From an uncultured Clostridium sp. (GTDB taxonomy: Bacteria; Bacillota; Clostridia; Lachnospirales; Lachnospiraceae), in contig CALHQJ010000139.1 in assembly GCA_938036545.1 (NCBI GenBank), positions 1 to 49,059 on the forward strand: a stretch of DNA of 49,059 nucleotides. The letters run 5' to 3'. Positions 40,680-48,516 of this stretch are shown one piece after another. How positions within the stretch are numbered: position 1 is the stretch's first letter; every line of letters starts with the position of its first letter. Position numbers and translations under genes: made by a program. Under the pieces are notes generated by a model, which saw only the letters and a program-made list of their open reading frames with translations, did not search any database and was not told the DNA's origin.

Positions 40680-42545
40680 ATGGCAGGAGCAAGTTATGTA
40701 TTTCAGGAACATTTAATTGAGCGCCAGGCAAAAGCGGAAGAAGAGCTGTTAAAAGAGCTGCGTTCTGGCAGTTATACCATCCACAATCCAATTGTCCGCA
40801 CCAATTTTTATTTTATTGCACCGCTGACAGCAGTGATTGCATTTAATACAGAAGAGGAGACAGCTGTTACGGTAACTGTTTTTGGAAAAACCAAAGAGGC
40901 AAATATCAGCCATACTTTCCCGAAAGCAAAAGAGCACGTGCTTCCAATTATGGGTCTGTATCCGGAATACACCAACAAAGTAGAAATCCGCGAATACCGC
41001 GGCGAGTCCCATGTGGTAGAGATTGAAATGGGCAAACCGGACTGCGGAAACGGCTTTATCTATTCGATGGATACAACTCCAGAGTATATGCAGGATAACT
41101 GCATTTTCTTGACTCCTTCCAGTGGGGAAAAGGCATCCGCTTATGACTATGCAGGAGATTTAAGATGGTGTTTAAACATTAAGTGTGTATTTGATATGAA
41201 ACGTCTGAAAAACGGCCATATTCTTATGGGTACAGACCGTCTGATTCAGATGCCGTATTATATGTCCGGACTTTATGAGGTCAGCCTGTGCGGTAAGATT
41301 TATAAAGAATACAAGATCTTCGGCGGTTCCCACCATGATGCATTTGAAATGCCTGACGGAAATCTGTTGTGCTTAACCGAAGATTTGCGTTCTGATACTG
41401 TAGAGGACATGTGCGTTCTCATTGACAGAGAGACCGGAGAGATTTTAAAGAAATGGGATTACAAAGACGTAATTACACCAGGTTTAGGAAAGAGCGGAAG
41501 CTGGTCTGAAAGAGACTGGTTCCACAACAATGCAGTCTGGTATGATGAAAATACCAATTCTCTCACTTTCTCCGGACGTCACGTAGACGCTATGATTAAT
41601 ATTGATTTTGAAAGCGGAAAGCTGAACTGGATTATCGGTGATCCGGAAGGCTGGCCACAGGAGATGGTAGATAAGTATTTCTTTAAGCCAATTGGCAATA
41701 ACTTCGGCTGGCAGTATGAGCAGCATGCATGCCTGATTACTCCAAATGGAGATGTTATGTGCTTTGATAACCACCACTGGGGTTCTAAAGACAAAGATAA
41801 ATTCCTGTCTGCCAAGAACAATTTCTCCCGAGGCGTCCGCTACCGCATCAATACCAAGGATATGACCATTGAGCAGGTTTGGGAGTACGGAAAAGATCTG
41901 GGAGCAGAATTCTTCTCTCCATATATTTCCAATGTGGAATTCTATAACGAAGGCCACTATATGGTACATTCCGGCGGTATTGCATATAACAAAGACGGTG
42001 AAGTATCAGAAGGTCTGGGCGCATTTGAGCCGTTATTAGGCGGCAGCCTGGAATCCATTACCATAGAAGTCTGCGATAACAAGCCAATGATGCGGCTTCA
42101 TGCAAAGGGCAATTACTATCGTGCAGAGAAGATGAAGCTTTATGGCGAAAATGAAACCTTAGAGCTGGGCAAGGGCCAGATTTTAGGTGAACTGGGAGTT
42201 ACGAAGGAATTTGATACAGAGATTCCGGCAGAGTACAATGGAGAACTGCTTCCTGACAGATTTGCTGCAAGCATTGAAGAAGAGTTTGACCGCTTTATTT
42301 TCCACGCAACCTTTGAAAAAGGCCAGTTAGCAATGCTTCTTTGCGAGCAGGGAGACGAAGTTCACCGCTACTACATTTCTACAGCTTCCAGTCCTCTGAA
42401 AGCAATGTGCTGCGGCAGCTTCCTGGAGTCTGATGAACGAGTAACCAAGACCAATGTCAATAAGGTTGGATTAAAGGGCGAATACGATGTTCGGGTAATT
42501 GTAGACGATAAGAAATACGATACTGGAATTAAGATTGTCTGCTAA
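40680..42545 (+). CDS. Aryl-sulfate sulfotransferase (AssT family), no signal peptide
   Basis: A 621-residue PAPS-independent sulfotransferase that moves sulfate from one phenol to another. The N-terminal beta domain (30-120) is followed by a six-bladed propeller. Against E. coli AssT, H282 and N284 in DWFHNNAVWY, R300 in FSGRHVDAM and H349 in YEQHACLI match the residues numbered 356, 358, 374 and 436, the last being the sulfo-histidine; the 282-300 spacing is identical. GGSHHD (215-220) supplies a further histidine. Well-known AssT proteins are periplasmic; this one has no signal peptide and is probably cytosolic. AAGGAG lies before ATG 40680. In gut bacteria such enzymes act on phenolic drugs and polyphenols. 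Confidence 0.9.
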   Translation: MAGASYVFQEHLIERQAKAEEELLKELRSGSYTIHNPIVRTNFYFIAPLTAVIAFNTEEETAVTVTVFGKTKEANISHTFPKAKEHVLPIMGLYPEYTNKVEIREYRGESHVVEIEMGKPDCGNGFIYSMDTTPEYMQDNCIFLTPSSGEKASAYDYAGDLRWCLNIKCVFDMKRLKNGHILMGTDRLIQMPYYMSGLYEVSLCGKIYKEYKIFGGSHHDAFEMPDGNLLCLTEDLRSDTVEDMCVLIDRETGEILKKWDYKDVITPGLGKSGSWSERDWFHNNAVWYDENTNSLTFSGRHVDAMINIDFESGKLNWIIGDPEGWPQEMVDKYFFKPIGNNFGWQYEQHACLITPNGDVMCFDNHHWGSKDKDKFLSAKNNFSRGVRYRINTKDMTIEQVWEYGKDLGAEFFSPYISNVEFYNEGHYMVHSGGIAYNKDGEVSEGLGAFEPLLGGSLESITIEVCDNKPMMRLHAKGNYYRAEKMKLYGENETLELGKGQILGELGVTKEFDTEIPAEYNGELLPDRFAASIEEEFDRFIFHATFEKGQLAMLLCEQGDEVHRYYISTASSPLKAMCCGSFLESDERVTKTNVNKVGLKGEYDVRVIVDDKKYDTGIKIVC

Positions 42546-42561
42546 GAATATATGGTATACC

Positions 42562-42592
42562 AAGGGCTGACCATTTGCGGTCAGCCCTTTTT
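42562..42592. terminator. Bidirectional terminator between assT and the ABC transporter
   Basis: AAGGGCTGACC (42562-42572) pairs with GGTCAGCCCTT, followed by TTTTC on the plus strand; it lies between two convergent genes, though the A-run on the other side is short. Confidence 0.85.
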
Positions 42593-42658
42593 CAGAACAG
42601 AAAATCCCATTGAGTGCCTTTCTAAATTGGTTGATACATAAATGGATGCTTCCGATTG

Positions 42659-43450
42659 TCAAGACGCTTTGGCTGCCAGCCGTTTTTCCAATAAAGCGAT
42701 ACCCTGATAGATGACGACAGAGACAATGGAGAGAATCACGATGGAGGTCACCATTAAGGTCATCTGGAACACCTGGGAAGAGTAGATAATCAGGTATCCA
42801 AGACCGGCTTTGCTGGACAAAAACTCTCCGATAATCACGCCTACCAGACATAGGCCGGCGTTGACCTTCATGCTGCTGATAATGAGAGGTACCGAGGCGG
42901 GCAGAAGAACCTTTAGCAGCACGTCTTTCTTTTTTCCACCCAGGGAATAAATCAGCCGCACCTTATCCTGGCTGATTTGAGTAAAGCCAGTATAAAGAGT
43001 TAAAACAGCTCCAAAGAGGGCTACGGATACTGCGGCAGTTACAATGGTTCTGGGGCGGTTGCCCAGCCATACAATTAAAATTGGAGCCAGGGCGGATTTT
43101 GGCAGGCTGTTAAGCATTACCAGAAAGGGTTCCAAAATTTCAAACAGGCTGCGGTTGGACCACAAAAGAAGGGCTGCTGCAAGGCTTAGTCCGATTACGA
43201 GAAAAAAGCTGATTAAGGTTTCTGCCAGGGTGACTCCGGTATGGTAAATCAGGCTTCCGTCCATTGCCATAGATGCCATGCAGGACAGAATCAGAGAGGG
43301 ACAGCTGAAGATAAAGCTGTCTATCAGTTCCATTCTGGAACACAGTTCCCACAGAGAAAGAAACAGGATAAATAATAAAAAGCGGCAGCTCGTTACCATT
43401 CGGCGGCGGCGGGTCTGGCCGGCCACATATTCAAGCTGTGCAGGACTCAT
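42659..43450 (-). CDS. NitT/TauT-type ABC transporter permease (possible ThiX)
   Basis: A 263-residue membrane protein with about six helices and the permease loop IYSLGGKKKDVLLKVLLPAS, followed by GEFLSSKAGLGYLI, as in the taurine/nitrate/aliphatic sulfonate/HMP importer superfamily. AAGGAG precedes ATG 43450, which lies inside the end of the ATPase gene (20-base overlap), so the two are translationally coupled. No binding protein gene is adjacent. A thiamin-precursor role is suggested only by the structured leader upstream of the operon; sulfonate import is an alternative. Confidence 0.82.
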   Translation of the reverse strand: MSPAQLEYVAGQTRRRRMVTSCRFLLFILFLSLWELCSRMELIDSFIFSCPSLILSCMASMAMDGSLIYHTGVTLAETLISFFLVIGLSLAAALLLWSNRSLFEILEPFLVMLNSLPKSALAPILIVWLGNRPRTIVTAAVSVALFGAVLTLYTGFTQISQDKVRLIYSLGGKKKDVLLKVLLPASVPLIISSMKVNAGLCLVGVIIGEFLSSKAGLGYLIIYSSQVFQMTLMVTSIVILSIVSVVIYQGIALLEKRLAAKAS

Positions 43451-44225
43451 GGTTTTGAATCTCCTTCCATAACAGATTAAAGTAACCGGCAAATTCCGGA
43501 AGATTTCTGCGGGCCAGCGGATGAACCGTCTGTCCGGTTTCTGCTTCAAAGGTAATAGGAACAATGGTTTTTATCTGCCCTGGCCGGGCTGAAAGCACCA
43601 GCACCCGATCGGCGATACTGATGGCTTCTGCTAAGTCATGGGTTACCAGGATGGCAGTTTTTCCGGCAGTCCGGATGATGGTACTGATGTCATCACTGAC
43701 TTCTAATCTTGTCTGATAATCTAAGGCAGAAAATGGTTCATCCAGTAACAGGAGATCCGGCTTCATAGCCAGGGTGCGGATTAATGCAGCTCTCTGGCGC
43801 ATGCCTCCGGACAGCTCTGACGGCCTGGAATGGAGAAACATACCCAGGCCGTAGTCAGAAAGCATGGCGGAGATTTTGTTTTTGACAGCTGGAGAAAATG
43901 TTCCGTTTAATTCAGGACCCAAACAGGCGTTAGACAAAATAGAACGCCATTCAAACAGGTGATCCTTCTGAAACATGTAACCAATCCGGCCACTGGCGCC
44001 GGGAGACTGGATGGAAGAGCCGTCCAGGAGAATTTCGCCTTCATCGGGATTTAGCAAGCCGCATATGAGAGACAAAAGAGTGGATTTGCCGCAGCCGGAA
44101 GGCCCTACTACGGCCAGGAATTCTCCGGCAGCAATGGTGAAATCAATATGAGAAAGGGCCAGTGTCTCGCCTTCCAAACGGTGGTAAGAACAGCTGACCC
44201 CGCGTACTTCCAATTTGGGAATCAT
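43431..44225 (-). CDS. NitT/TauT-type ABC transporter ATPase (possible ThiZ)
   Basis: A 264-residue ABC ATPase: Walker A GPSGCGKST (about 41-49), Q-loop MFQKDHLFEWRS, signature LSGGMRQRAALIRTLA, Walker B LLLLDEPFSALD and H-loop LVTHDLAEA. The WRS after the Q-loop is usual in the nitrate/taurine/HMP subgroup. It is the first gene of a two-gene unit with the permease and is preceded by a roughly 220-base leader with an attenuator. GGAGG lies before ATG 44225. The solute-binding component must be encoded elsewhere or lost. Confidence 0.87.
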   Translation of the reverse strand: MIPKLEVRGVSCSYHRLEGETLALSHIDFTIAAGEFLAVVGPSGCGKSTLLSLICGLLNPDEGEILLDGSSIQSPGASGRIGYMFQKDHLFEWRSILSNACLGPELNGTFSPAVKNKISAMLSDYGLGMFLHSRPSELSGGMRQRAALIRTLAMKPDLLLLDEPFSALDYQTRLEVSDDISTIIRTAGKTAILVTHDLAEAISIADRVLVLSARPGQIKTIVPITFEAETGQTVHPLARRNLPEFAGYFNLLWKEIQNHESCTA

Positions 44226-44336
44226 AGACAGGCCTCCATAGTTAAGGGGATGTATGCCTTATTATATGGGGAACATTAGAAAAAAGTGCAGTAAGAAAGA
44301 ATTTTGCTTTTGCAGGATTCTCCGTCCGGGACATAA

Positions 44337-44448
44337 TAAAAAAAGCCTCCTAAAGGTGGGGGAACGTTTAGGAGGCGTGGGACAGAGGATAGGTCTGGCC
44401 CAATATTATGGCAACAAAAGATTGACAATAAGCATAATTGATTTTTGT
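44337..44448 (-). promoter_or_regulatory. Structured leader, candidate HMP-PP (thiS-type) riboswitch
   Basis: From the predicted start near 44448 the RNA folds into hairpin GGGCCAGA-loop-TCTGTCCC (44401-44379), directly followed by a terminator whose 12-base loop is C-rich (CGTTCCCCCACC). The gene start lies over 100 bases further on, so the terminator must be controlled. The HMP-PP riboswitch is described as an aptamer embedded in a terminator stem; architecture and the downstream NitT/TauT importer fit that class. This is a match on form and context, not a verified consensus. Confidence 0.45.
44338..44376 (-). terminator. Leader terminator before the NitT/TauT operon
   Basis: On the minus strand GCCTCCTAAA pairs perfectly with TTTAGGAGGC (44376-44367 with 44354-44345), followed by seven T. 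It lies between the promoter and the ATPase gene. Confidence 0.88.
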
Positions 44449-44454
44449 ATACAG

Positions 44455-44483
44455 AATATACCATATTTTGGAAAAATTGGCAA
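44455..44483 (-). promoter_or_regulatory. Promoter of the NitT/TauT ABC operon
   Basis: On the minus strand TTGCCA (44478-44483), 17-base spacer, TATATT (44455-44460). It fixes the leader described above. Confidence 0.75.
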
Positions 44484-44582
44484 GACGATACATTATATTT
44501 TATTGATTTCATAGATAAAAATTGTATTACAACTGTTAAAAAAAGCTCTGTAGTTGATGGAGAAAAGAGCAGCGGAATTTGC

Positions 44583-44611
44583 TTGCAGGGGATGATAAAT
44601 TGCTTTATAAT
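44583..44611 (+). promoter_or_regulatory. Promoter of the MATE gene
   Basis: TTGCAG (44583-44588), 17-base spacer, TATAAT (44606-44611). The resulting leader begins with the GTAACGATTC hairpin repeat. Confidence 0.7.
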
Positions 44612-44619
44612 CATTTGTA

Positions 44620-44679
44620 GTAACGATTCAGGATGGCGGAAAATCTGGCGTAAAAAGCTGCCCCGTCCGGAACAGTTAC
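44620..44679. repeat. GTAACGATTC hairpin repeat, 60-bp copy
   Basis: GTAACGATTCAGGATGG at the left pairs with CCGTCCGGAACAGTTAC at the right with a few mismatches, giving a long hairpin around AAAATCTGGCGTAAAAAGC. The ends match the 21-bp copy at 40626-40646. It lies in the leader between the MATE promoter and start codon. Confidence 0.6.
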
Positions 44680-44733
44680 TATTTGTAAAAGTACAATGAT
44701 TTTGGGGTTGGAATTAGCATTAAGGGGGACAGT

Positions 44734-46095
44734 ATGAACGAACATCAACAAAAGAAGAATCCACTGGGGTATGAAAAGCTGTCCAGGCTTCTGGCAGGAT
44801 ACGCCATTCCGAGTATTATTGCCATGCTGGTCAGTTCCCTTTATAATATTGTAGATCAGATTTTTATTGGACAGGGAGTCGGGTATCTGGGAAATGCTGC
44901 TACCAATGTGTCTTTCCCGCTGAATACCATCTGCATGGCACTTGCGCTGTTAATTGGCATTGGCTGTGCGTCCGGCTTTTCATTGGAACTGGGAGCAGAT
45001 GAGCCGGAAAACGCTGCCCGTTATGTGGGAACTGCAGTCAGCATGATGGCGGTGGCCGGTGTGATTTATGTAGTGATTGTCCAGATTTTTTTATATCCTC
45101 TATTAAAAATGTTTGGCGCAACGGAAGCGGTGATGCCTTATGCAGTCAGCTATACCAGGATTACAACGCTGGGAATGCCCTTTTTGATTGCGACCAATGG
45201 ACTAAGCAATCTGGCAAGAGCAGACGGAAGTCCGAAATACTCTATGACCTGTATGCTGGTAGGGGCAGTAATCAACACCATTTTAGACCCGATTTTTATC
45301 TTTGTATTCCACATGGGAGTGGCAGGAGCAGCATGGGCTACTATTATCGGACAGATTGCCTCCTTTGGAATTGCGTTCCGGTATTTATGGAAGTTTAAAC
45401 ACGTAACCCTGAAAAAAGAATATTTTAAACTAGACCGAAAACGGTGCGCCACAGTAGCAGGACTGGGAATGAGCAGCAGCTTAAATCAGCTTGCCATTAC
45501 CCTGGTTCAGATTGTGTTAAATAATTCTCTGACCTATTATGGAGCCAGATCCATTTATGGCAGTGAGATTCCTCTGGCAAGCTGCGGTATCGTAATGAAA
45601 ACTAACGGAATCCTGATGGCAGTAATCATTGGAATCTGTCAGGGTTCCCAGCCGATTTTGGGTTTTAACTACGGAGCAGAGCAGTACGAGCGGGTGCGGA
45701 ACGTATTTAAACTGGCGATTTCCTGCGCTTTCTGCGTATCTTCTGTATGTTTTATTTTGTTTCAGTTCTTTCCAGGTTATATTATTTCCATATTCGGATC
45801 CGGAGACGCCCAGTATATGGAGTTTGCGATAAAATTCATGCGGACATTTTTATTTATGGTGCTGGTAAACGGCGTCCAGATGTTAAGTTCCAGCATGTTT
45901 TCCGCCATTGGAAAACCGTTAAAAGGAGCGCTGCTTTCCCTGACCCGCCAGGTATTTTTCCTGATTCCGCTGATTTTAATCCTTCCGCTGTTTTTTGGAA
46001 TTGACGGTGCACTGTATGCGGGACCTGTGGCAGATGCCGGAGCATTTCTGCTTTCTGTATGTTTGGTAAGACAGGAATTTAAAAAGATGCAATAA
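44734..46095 (+). CDS. MATE-family multidrug/cation antiporter
   Basis: A 453-residue transporter with about twelve helices in two similar halves, exporting organic cations or drugs by sodium or proton exchange. The N-terminal LAGYAIPSIIAMLVSSLYNI then VDQIFIGQGVG is the family hallmark, mirrored in the second half by GLGMSSSLNQLAITLVQIVL and GICQGSQPILGFNYGA. The substrate is unknown. AAGGGGG precedes ATG 44734. It has its own promoter with a hairpin in the leader and is followed by the rimP operon promoter. Confidence 0.93.
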   Translation: MNEHQQKKNPLGYEKLSRLLAGYAIPSIIAMLVSSLYNIVDQIFIGQGVGYLGNAATNVSFPLNTICMALALLIGIGCASGFSLELGADEPENAARYVGTAVSMMAVAGVIYVVIVQIFLYPLLKMFGATEAVMPYAVSYTRITTLGMPFLIATNGLSNLARADGSPKYSMTCMLVGAVINTILDPIFIFVFHMGVAGAAWATIIGQIASFGIAFRYLWKFKHVTLKKEYFKLDRKRCATVAGLGMSSSLNQLAITLVQIVLNNSLTYYGARSIYGSEIPLASCGIVMKTNGILMAVIIGICQGSQPILGFNYGAEQYERVRNVFKLAISCAFCVSSVCFILFQFFPGYIISIFGSGDAQYMEFAIKFMRTFLFMVLVNGVQMLSSSMFSAIGKPLKGALLSLTRQVFFLIPLILILPLFFGIDGALYAGPVADAGAFLLSVCLVRQEFKKMQ

Positions 46096-46099
46096 AGAC

Positions 46100-46128
46100 T
46101 TGCATTTTTTTGAAGAAAGTGTTATGAT
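46100..46128 (+). promoter_or_regulatory. Promoter of the rimP-nusA-infB operon
   Basis: TTGCAT (46100-46105), 17-base spacer, TATGAT (46123-46128), just after the MATE stop codon. Confidence 0.8.
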
Positions 46129-46156
46129 GAGTTTGATAACATGATGATGAATGGCT

Positions 46157-46209
46157 GAAAGAGTGGGCGTAAGTCCACTCTTTCCGTTTGTCCGGCTGTC
46201 AGCCGGACA
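46157..46209 (+). promoter_or_regulatory. Two-hairpin leader upstream of rimP
   Basis: GAAAGAGTGG/CCACTCTTTC (46157-46166 with 46175-46184) and TGTCCGGCT/AGCCGGACA (46189-46197 with 46201-46209) form two perfect hairpins without T-runs, so they are not terminators. A GAGTGGG/CCACTC stem ahead of rimP seems common in Clostridia and may be autoregulatory; this is from memory. Confidence 0.6.
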
Positions 46210-46242
46210 CAGGCCAGACAAGGCTAAGAAAGGTGGTGCGAG

Positions 46243-46710
46243 ATGAGCAAAAAAGAGCAATATGAGGCAAGAACCGAACAATACCTTCTCCCATTGATGG
46301 AAGAGCACAACTTTGAACTGGTAGACGTGGAATATGTAAAAGAAGCCGGAACCTGGTATCTGCGTGCTTACATTGACAAAGAAGGCGGTATTACAGTAGA
46401 CGACTGCGAAGTAATTAACCGCAAGCTTAGCGACTGGCTGGACGAAGAAGACTTTATCGAGGAAAGCTATATTTTAGAGGTCAGTTCTCCGGGACTTGGA
46501 AGACCTTTGAAAAAAGAAAAGGATTTTGCCAGAAGCATAGGCAAAGAAGTGGAAGTAAAGCTTTACAAGGCGCTCAATAAACAAAAGGACTATACCGGCG
46601 TGCTGGAGGCATATGATAAGGATACCGTTACCTTAGGGATGGAAGACGGAAGCCAGATTGTATTTGACAGGCCGGACATTGCATTGATTCGATTAGCTTT
46701 TGATTTTTAA
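46243..46710 (+). CDS. rimP: Ribosome maturation factor RimP
   Basis: A 155-residue factor needed for 30S subunit assembly. The N-terminal domain contains NFELVDVEYVKEAGTWYLRA and YIDKEGGITVDDC, followed by YILEVSSPGLGRPLKKEKDF, the family signature; the C-terminal SH3-like domain follows. Length is normal. It is the first gene of the operon, 27 bases before nusA. Confidence 0.96.
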   Translation: MSKKEQYEARTEQYLLPLMEEHNFELVDVEYVKEAGTWYLRAYIDKEGGITVDDCEVINRKLSDWLDEEDFIEESYILEVSSPGLGRPLKKEKDFARSIGKEVEVKLYKALNKQKDYTGVLEAYDKDTVTLGMEDGSQIVFDRPDIALIRLAFDF

Positions 46711-46737
46711 TGGAGAAGGATCATTAGGAGGATAACC

Positions 46738-47901
46738 ATGAATAAGGAACTGTTACTGGCATTGGAGATGCTGGAAAAGGAAAAAAATATCAGCAAGGAC
46801 GTATTACTGGAGGCAATTGAAAACTCCCTGCTGACTGCCTGCAAAAACCATTTTGGGAAGGCGGATAATGTAAAGGTTACCATTAATCCGAATACCTGTG
46901 ATTTTTCCGTTTATGCGGAGAAAGAAGTGGTTGAGGAAGTGGAAGATTCCATGCTGCAGATCAGTCTGGCAGAAGCCAGAATGAAAGATCCCAGATATGT
47001 AGTCGGCGATATTGTACAGGTACCGATTGAGTCTAAAAACTTTGGACGTATTGCAACTCAGAACGCTAAAAATGTGATCCTGCAGAAAATCAGGGAAGAA
47101 GAACGCAAGGTTCTTTACAATGATTACTACAGCATGGAAAAGGATGTGGTAACCGGTATTGTACAGAAAAATCTGGGAAGAAATATCAGCATTAACCTGG
47201 GCAAGGTAGACGCAATTTTAAATGAAAGCGAGCAGGTCAAAGGAGAAGTTCTGGCTCCTACGGAACGAATTAAGGTTTATATTTTAGAAGTAAAGGATAC
47301 GCCAAAAGGACCAAGAGTTTCCGTATCCCGTACTCATCCGGATCTGGTAAAACGTCTGTTTGAATCTGAGGTTGCAGAAGTCAAAGACGGTACCGTTGAG
47401 ATTAAAGCCATTGCCAGAGAAGCAGGTTCCCGTACCAAGATTGCAGTCTGCTCCCATGACCCAAATGTAGATCCGGTAGGCGCATGCGTAGGTATTAACG
47501 GCGCCAGAGTCAATGCAGTGGTAGATGAACTGCGAGGCGAGAAAATTGATATTATTAACTGGGATGACAATGCGGCCTTATTAATTGAAAATGCTTTAAG
47601 TCCTGCAAAGGTTATCTGCGTAGTAGCCGACGAGGACGAGAGAGAAGCTCAGGTCATTGTGCCGGATTACCAGCTGTCACTGGCAATCGGAAAAGAAGGA
47701 CAGAACGCAAGGCTGGCAGCCCGCCTCACCGGTTATAAGATTGACATTAAGAGTGAGACTCAGGCAAAAGAGTCCGGTCTGTTTGAAGAAATGGGCATTG
47801 AATATCAGGAAGATATGGAAGACATGGAAAACAGCTGCCAGGAAGAATATCAGGATGATTATGAAGACTCCCAGGAAGCAGAAGAAACCAGCGAGGAATA
47901 A
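46738..47901 (+). CDS. nusA: Transcription termination/antitermination factor NusA
   Basis: A 387-residue RNA-polymerase-binding factor. Domains run in order: N-terminal polymerase-binding (1-130), S1 (about 133-200, VVTGIVQKNLGRNISINLGK), KH1 (VEIKAIAREAGSRTKIAV) and KH2 (VIVPDYQLSLAIGKEGQNA). The end (350-387) is a run of Glu, Asp and Gln. The acidic repeats of the E. coli protein are missing, as is usual in Firmicutes. AGGAGG precedes ATG 46738. Confidence 0.97.
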   Translation: MNKELLLALEMLEKEKNISKDVLLEAIENSLLTACKNHFGKADNVKVTINPNTCDFSVYAEKEVVEEVEDSMLQISLAEARMKDPRYVVGDIVQVPIESKNFGRIATQNAKNVILQKIREEERKVLYNDYYSMEKDVVTGIVQKNLGRNISINLGKVDAILNESEQVKGEVLAPTERIKVYILEVKDTPKGPRVSVSRTHPDLVKRLFESEVAEVKDGTVEIKAIAREAGSRTKIAVCSHDPNVDPVGACVGINGARVNAVVDELRGEKIDIINWDDNAALLIENALSPAKVICVVADEDEREAQVIVPDYQLSLAIGKEGQNARLAARLTGYKIDIKSETQAKESGLFEEMGIEYQEDMEDMENSCQEEYQDDYEDSQEAEETSEE

Positions 47902-47915
47902 CAAGGAGTGGTAAA

Positions 47916-48188
47916 GTGAGTACAATAAAGAAGGTACCTTTACGGCAATGCATTGGCTGCGGATGCAGCAAAAATAAAAAAGAAATGATTCGGGTTTTAA
48001 AGACGCCGGAAGGGGAATTCACCATAGACGCAACCGGACGGAAAAACGGAAGAGGCGCCTATCTGTGCCCATCTATGGAATGTCTGGAACGGGCAGTAAA
48101 AGGAAAGGGCTTAGAGCGCTCCTTTAAGATGGCAATTCCGAAAGAAGTATATGAAAACCTGAAAAAGGAGATGGAAGAGCTTGGATAA
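47916..48188 (+). CDS. rnpM: RNase P modulator RnpM (YlxR)
   Basis: A 90-residue RNA-binding protein with the YlxR fold: PLRQCIGCGCSKNKKEMIRV, DATGRKNGRGAYLCPSMECL. In Bacillus subtilis the orthologue binds RNase P RNA. AAGGAG lies before GTG/ATG-type start at 47916 (GTGAGTACA is read here as the start). It overlaps the next gene by eight bases. Confidence 0.93.
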   Translation: MSTIKKVPLRQCIGCGCSKNKKEMIRVLKTPEGEFTIDATGRKNGRGAYLCPSMECLERAVKGKGLERSFKMAIPKEVYENLKKEMEELG

Positions 48189-48516
48189 CAGACAGAAGGT
48201 GTTTAATCTGATTGGTCTTGCCACCAAAGCCGGCAAGACGGCCAGTGGAGAATTTTCCACAGAAAAGGCAGTAAAAACCGGAAAGGCTTATTTGGTGATT
48301 GTATCAGAGGAAGCGTCGGATAATACAAAGAAGATGTTTTCCAATATGTGTACTTACTACAAAGTGCCTCTTTATATGCTTGGAAAAAAGGATGAGCTGG
48401 GCCACGCCATGGGTAAGGAGATGCGTGCATCTCTGGCCGTATTGGATGCAGGGTTAGCAAAAGCCGTGGAGAAACAGATGAAACTGATAGGAGGTAGTGA
48501 GCATGAGAGTAAATGA
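48181..48516 (+). CDS. ylxQ: L7Ae/L30e-family RNA-binding protein YlxQ
   Basis: A 111-residue ribosomal protein L7Ae-like factor: VFNLIGLATKAGKTASGEFS, LVIVSEEASDNTKKMF and YMLGKKDELGHAMGKEMRAS. It binds kink-turn-like RNA in related proteins. The start is a rare TTG at 48181, inside the rnpM stop region, with AAGGAG ten bases upstream; no ATG gives a full-length N-terminus. Its stop overlaps the infB start by 14 bases. Confidence 0.9.
   Translation: MDNRQKVFNLIGLATKAGKTASGEFSTEKAVKTGKAYLVIVSEEASDNTKKMFSNMCTYYKVPLYMLGKKDELGHAMGKEMRASLAVLDAGLAKAVEKQMKLIGGSEHESK

Noticed and set aside
44254..44699. Plus-strand open frames between the ABC operon and the MATE gene
   Set aside because: They cover the attenuator, the promoters and the hairpin repeat, and show no coding character.
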